From DASSTY01 sp035760645 (GTDB lineage: Bacteria > Gemmatimonadota > Gemmatimonadetes > Gemmatimonadales > GWC2-71-9): DNA of 64,000 nucleotides. Of this stretch, positions 61,024 to 64,000 are shown one piece after another; the first letter of the stretch is position 1, and each line of letters opens with the position of its first letter. The notes under the pieces were generated by a model. The model did not search any database. It worked only from the letters and a program-made list of their open reading frames with translations, and was not told where the DNA came from. The position numbers and the translations under genes are program-made. The stretch is taken from contig DASTSO010000099.1 in assembly GCA_035760645.1 (NCBI GenBank), positions 1-64,000 on the forward strand, written 5' to 3'.

Positions 61024-62027
61024 AGCGCCACGTCCCTCCCCTCCGCCGCCGACTTGTAGATCGCGTCGAGGATGCGGTGCAGCGTGAGGTGCTCCTGCAG
61101 CGAGGGAGCCTTCGCCTCGCCGCGGATGGCGGCGAGGAAGTGCGCCCACTCGGCGCGGTAGGAGGCGGTGAAGGCGCTCTCGCGCGAGCTCGAGCCGGTG
61201 GGGGCGACGTCGGTCGGGGTGCCGTTCAGCTCCTTCCAGACCCGCAGCGGGTTGATCCCGGCCGTGCCCTTGCTGCCGCGCAGGCCCACGCCGAAGCGCT
61301 CGCCCTCGCCGACGTGGTGCCAGGTGACGTCGAGGAAGAGCGCCGCGCCGTTCTCGCAGGCCACGAAGGCGCTCCCCGACTGCTCCACCCCGCGCTCCTT
61401 CCCGCCCCCCTCGAGCACCGCGCTCACGCGCGCCGGCTCGGGGTTGCCCGCCAGCCACAGCATGAGGTCGAGCACCGTGAGCCCCAGGTCGAGCATCGCG
61501 CCGCCGCCGGAGAGCTCGCGCCGGGTGCGCCAGCCGAGCTGGCTGCGGCTCGGGCGGAAGACGTGCCAGCTCCCGCGCACGCTGTCGATCGTGCCGAGCT
61601 CGCCGCTCTGGACGAAGCTGCGCACGAGCTGCACGTCGTGGCGGTAGCGGTGGTTCAGGCCGACCATCACCACGCGGTCCTTCTTCTCGGCCGCGCGGAT
61701 CACCTTCTGCACGCTGGCCGTCGTCGTCGCGAGCGGCTTCTCGACGAGCACGTGCAGTCCGGCCGAGAGCGCGGCGAGGATGTGCGACTCGTGCAGGTGG
61801 TTCGGCGTGCAGAGCACGACGGCGTCGAGCTCCTCGCTGTCCAGCAGGTCCTCGATGTCGTCGAAGGCGTTCGGCACGCCGAAGCGGTTGGCGAGGGCGC
61901 GGGCCTTCGGCAGGTCGGTGTCGCAGACCGCGCGCACGTCCGTCCCCTTCAGCTTCTTCAGCACCGGCAGGTGGGCCACCTGCGCGATCGCCCCGCCGCC
62001 GACGATGCCGACCTTGAGGTCGCTCAT
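61020..62027 (-). CDS. Gfo/Idh/MocA family oxidoreductase
   Basis: 335 residues. The Rossmann N-terminus has VGIVGGGAIAQVAHLPVLKKL, LCTPNHLHESHILAAL and the family motif HVLVEKPLATT (EKP). The C-terminal dimerisation domain has MVGLNHRYRHDVQLVRSFVQSGELG and GGGAMLDLGLTVLDLMLWL. Members oxidise or reduce sugars or inositols with NAD(P); the substrate is not evident. Its stop overlaps the DUF4105 gene by 4 bases. SpoIID and yajQ genes lie upstream on the same strand, 36 bases away. Confidence 0.94.
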   Translation of the reverse strand: MSDLKVGIVGGGAIAQVAHLPVLKKLKGTDVRAVCDTDLPKARALANRFGVPNAFDDIEDLLDSEELDAVVLCTPNHLHESHILAALSAGLHVLVEKPLATTTASVQKVIRAAEKKDRVVMVGLNHRYRHDVQLVRSFVQSGELGTIDSVRGSWHVFRPSRSQLGWRTRRELSGGGAMLDLGLTVLDLMLWLAGNPEPARVSAVLEGGGKERGVEQSGSAFVACENGAALFLDVTWHHVGEGERFGVGLRGSKGTAGINPLRVWKELNGTPTDVAPTGSSSRESAFTASYRAEWAHFLAAIRGEAKAPSLQEHLTLHRILDAIYKSAAEGRDVAL

Positions 62028-62063
62028 GAATGCGCTCCCATGAAGACGAGTCCGCTCCGCGGC

Positions 62064-63395
62064 TCAGTAGAGCCGGTCGAGGGTGGTCGTAGGATAGTAG
62101 GCCGCGAGGATCTCGTCGTAGCGCTGTCCCGCGCGGGCCCGGCCCACGGCGCCCCACTGGCACATGCCGACGCCGTGTCCCGCCCCGGAGCCCTCGGCCA
62201 CGACCTGCGTGATGCGCCGCGGCGCGCCGGTGACGGCGAGGGTGAAGAGGTTGCTGCGGAGCGGCTCGCCGGTCACGGTCTGGAGCGCGCTCCGGACCTG
62301 GGGACCGTCGACGCGCACCTCGCCCGTGCGCACGCGCGCGGCGAGCTCGCCCACGCGGCCGCTCCCGGTGCGCAGCGTGACGCGGAGGTCGCGCACCTCG
62401 CCGACCCCATCGGCGCGCACGCCGGCCACGGCGGGAAGCGTGCGCTGCAGCGTCGCATTGAGCTGCGCGCCGCTCCACTCCTCGGTCCAGCGGAAGCGCG
62501 GCGAGATGCGGCACCAGGCGCCGTCGGGACCGACGTCGCTCACCGAGCGCAGGTAGGGCCGCGCCGCGCCGCGGAAGACCTCGGTGCCCTCGGCGGTGCG
62601 CCCGCCGCAGGTCGAGAAGAAGAAGGCGTCGATCGGCTGGCCGCCCCAGGTGACGGCCTGGCCCCGCGTCGCCTGCACCGCGTCGGCCGCCGCCGGGTAC
62701 TCGGCCGTCACCCCGCCGTAGACCTGGTCGGCGACGCCGGCGTAGAGGTCGAAGCCCTGCGCGGCCCAGCGGCCCATGTTGCGCAGCGCGTAGGTGCGCG
62801 AGACGACCGCCTGCGCGCGCAGCGCCTCGCGCTCGGCCACCGGGTCGCGGCGCCCCATCTCGCCCGCGACCACGCCGACGAGATAGCGCTCCAGCGCGAC
62901 GCGGTTGACGGCGGTGACGCCGGTCCGATCGCGAAGCAGCGTGACCTCGCCGGCGTAGTCGCGGCCGTTCACGCGCACCGTGCCGTCGGCGTCGCGGGGC
63001 ACGACGGTCACCTGCTCGACCTGCGTCGTCACGCCGCCCGGACCCGCCGCGAGCGCGAGCCCGCGCGCGGCCGGCAGCACCCGCAGCGTCGTCCCCGCCG
63101 CCAGCGCGTCCATGAGTCCCGCGTCGGTGGCCTGCAGCCGGAGCGCGCCGCCGCCGCCGATCGTCACCGCCGAGGCGCCGACCGCGAGGCCGACGCGGAT
63201 CGGCGGGCCGGCGCTCGGCGCGGGCGTCGCCCCCGGCGCGCCGGGCACGCCCCCGCCCGCCGGCCCGCCCGCCCGGATGCACCCCGCGGCCGCAAGCCCC
63301 GCGAGCGCCGCGGCGAGCGCGGCGGCGGTCAGCCGCGACGCGGCTGCGCGCCGCAGCGCGCGCCGGAGCGCGTGCCGCCGACCGAGGCCGCTCAC
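62064..63395 (-). CDS. SpoIID/LytB domain lipoprotein
   Basis: 443 residues. A basic n-region and hydrophobic core end in the lipobox LAAAGC. After a Gly/Pro linker comes a beta domain (about 65-165), then the SpoIID core with VNRVALERYLVGVVAGEMG, ALRAQAVVSRTYALRNMGRW, FFFSTCGGRTAEGTEVF and GHGVGMCQWGAVGRARAG. SpoIID proteins cut or bind denuded peptidoglycan glycan strands. In a non-sporulating diderm this points to cell-wall remodelling or amidase activation. The GTG start overlaps the yajQ stop (GTGA). The frame stays open upstream but only in yajQ's shadow. Confidence 0.92.
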   Translation of the reverse strand: MSGLGRRHALRRALRRAAASRLTAAALAAALAGLAAAGCIRAGGPAGGGVPGAPGATPAPSAGPPIRVGLAVGASAVTIGGGGALRLQATDAGLMDALAAGTTLRVLPAARGLALAAGPGGVTTQVEQVTVVPRDADGTVRVNGRDYAGEVTLLRDRTGVTAVNRVALERYLVGVVAGEMGRRDPVAEREALRAQAVVSRTYALRNMGRWAAQGFDLYAGVADQVYGGVTAEYPAAADAVQATRGQAVTWGGQPIDAFFFSTCGGRTAEGTEVFRGAARPYLRSVSDVGPDGAWCRISPRFRWTEEWSGAQLNATLQRTLPAVAGVRADGVGEVRDLRVTLRTGSGRVGELAARVRTGEVRVDGPQVRSALQTVTGEPLRSNLFTLAVTGAPRRITQVVAEGSGAGHGVGMCQWGAVGRARAGQRYDEILAAYYPTTTLDRLY

Positions 63396-63895
63396 CCGCG
63401 GTAGTTGCCGAACTTCAGCTCGATGCCGAAGTCCTGCGAGCGCAGGAAGGCGATCACCTGCTGGAGCTCGTCCCGGCTCGGGCTCGTCACCCGCAGCTCG
63501 TCGCCCTGGATGCTCGCCTGCACCTTCTTGAAGCCCTGGTCCTTGATCGCCTTCTGGATCTTCTTCGCCGTCTCCTGCGAGATGCCCTGCGTGAGCTTCA
63601 CGGTGCGGCGCACCGACTGGCCGGTGGCGGGCTCGAGCTCGCCCAGGTCGAGGTTCTTCACGGGCACCCCGCGCTTGATCATCTTCGCCTGCAGCACGTC
63701 GACGAGTTGCTCCATGCGGAACTCGTCGTCCGCGGCGAGCCGGATCTCGGCCTTCGCGCGGTCGTAGTCGATCGTGCAGTGGGTGCCCTTGAAGTCGTAG
63801 CGCTGGGCGATCTCCTTGACCGCCTGGTTCACCGCGTTGTCGACCTCCTGCAGGTCGGCGCCGGTGGAGATGTCGAAGGACGGATTGCTGGCCAT
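63392..63895 (-). CDS. yajQ: YajQ family nucleotide (cyclic di-GMP)-binding protein
   Basis: 167 residues, full length. Two ferredoxin-like repeats include SFDISTGADLQEVDNAVNQAVKEIAQRYDFKGT, DEFRMEQLVDVLQAKMIKRGV, and IKDQGFKKVQASIQGDELRVTSPSRDELQQVI. YajQ homologues bind cyclic di-GMP in Xanthomonas and Pseudomonas, and otherwise ATP/GTP or tRNA. It is the first gene of a run with spoIID, the oxidoreductase and the DUF4105 gene. The 105 bases upstream to the window edge hold nothing I can name. Confidence 0.95.
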   Translation of the reverse strand: MASNPSFDISTGADLQEVDNAVNQAVKEIAQRYDFKGTHCTIDYDRAKAEIRLAADDEFRMEQLVDVLQAKMIKRGVPVKNLDLGELEPATGQSVRRTVKLTQGISQETAKKIQKAIKDQGFKKVQASIQGDELRVTSPSRDELQQVIAFLRSQDFGIELKFGNYRG

Positions 63896-64000
63896 GGGGG
63901 CGGAGTTCGGGTGGACGGCGGCGTGACGTGGGACGCCGTAGCTTAAGCCCGGCGTGCGGCGGCCTCAAGGCGCCCGCGGGGCGCGGCGCCTGGCCCCGAA

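Overview
The window is about 70-75% GC with very dense gene packing, and neighbouring genes often overlap by 4 bases (ATGA or GTGA). It looks like chromosomal DNA of a diderm bacterium, most likely Gemmatimonadota. That placement is an inference. It rests on the TPR / DUF4175 / DUF4159 gene set, a Tat-exported protein of the family mislabelled 'asparagine synthetase B' in Bacteroidetes, outer-membrane barrel proteins and LolA, and many lipoproteins. There is no rRNA, prophage, integrase, insertion sequence or CRISPR array. One tRNA gene is present, tRNA-Gln(UUG).

Layout. 1-549 is the 3' end of gltX. 578-15232 is a long minus-strand block. It holds trxA, rsmI, DUF4159, DUF4175, a TPR protein, the Tat protein and a JAMM-DinG helicase fusion, several of them overlapping. 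Further along the same strand come a fumarylacetoacetase-family enzyme, an aminotransferase, a proline-rich membrane protein and a small hypothetical. 15336-21283 holds mce, a lipoprotein, pdxJ, a protein with degenerate Hpt-like segments, a flippase-like membrane protein and ispE. 21628-29206 is a respiratory cluster: a fused monohaem cytochrome-porin resembling Cyc2, a dihaem cytochrome c, a cupredoxin-like protein, and a haem-copper oxidase with subunit II, subunit I, two subunit III genes, subunit IV and a 41-residue membrane peptide. A bidirectional terminator and tRNA-Gln follow. 29541-44302 carries prs-rplY-pth-ychF, a CoA-transferase, rpsF-rpsR-DUF2232-rplI, a FakA-FakB-like fusion, rsfS, a peptidase/propeller/barrel protein and a SPOR lipoprotein. 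44362-49677 holds smc, aroF and lolA. 49824-55570 on the minus strand holds a DUF2520 protein, ctpA, tmk, ylbF, prmC, prfA and rpmE. 55993-63895 holds a Crp-type regulator, an MBL hydrolase, a GAF/HD-GYP protein, a DUF4105 protein, a Gfo/Idh oxidoreductase, a SpoIID protein and yajQ.

How the genes work together. Most of the window is housekeeping: translation, PRPP, PLP, isoprenoid and shikimate synthesis, chromosome condensation and envelope biogenesis. The respiratory cluster is the main accessory unit. Its gene order suggests electrons entering at the outer membrane, crossing the periplasm on a cytochrome c or cupredoxin, and reaching a terminal oxidase. Fe(II) as the donor is an inference only.

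The non-coding fraction carries two notable repeat systems. The first is a 160-base foldback element in two copies. One copy lies in frame inside a protein gene and the other just after the helicase gene, and both are open in the same frame. The second is a family of GGCGGGACGGCGGGAGG arms (8-base unit CGTCCCGC) that often abut stop codons and flank terminator hairpins. At one locus these arms have become coding sequence on either side of a signal peptide. Peptidyl-tRNA hydrolase appears to start at CTG.
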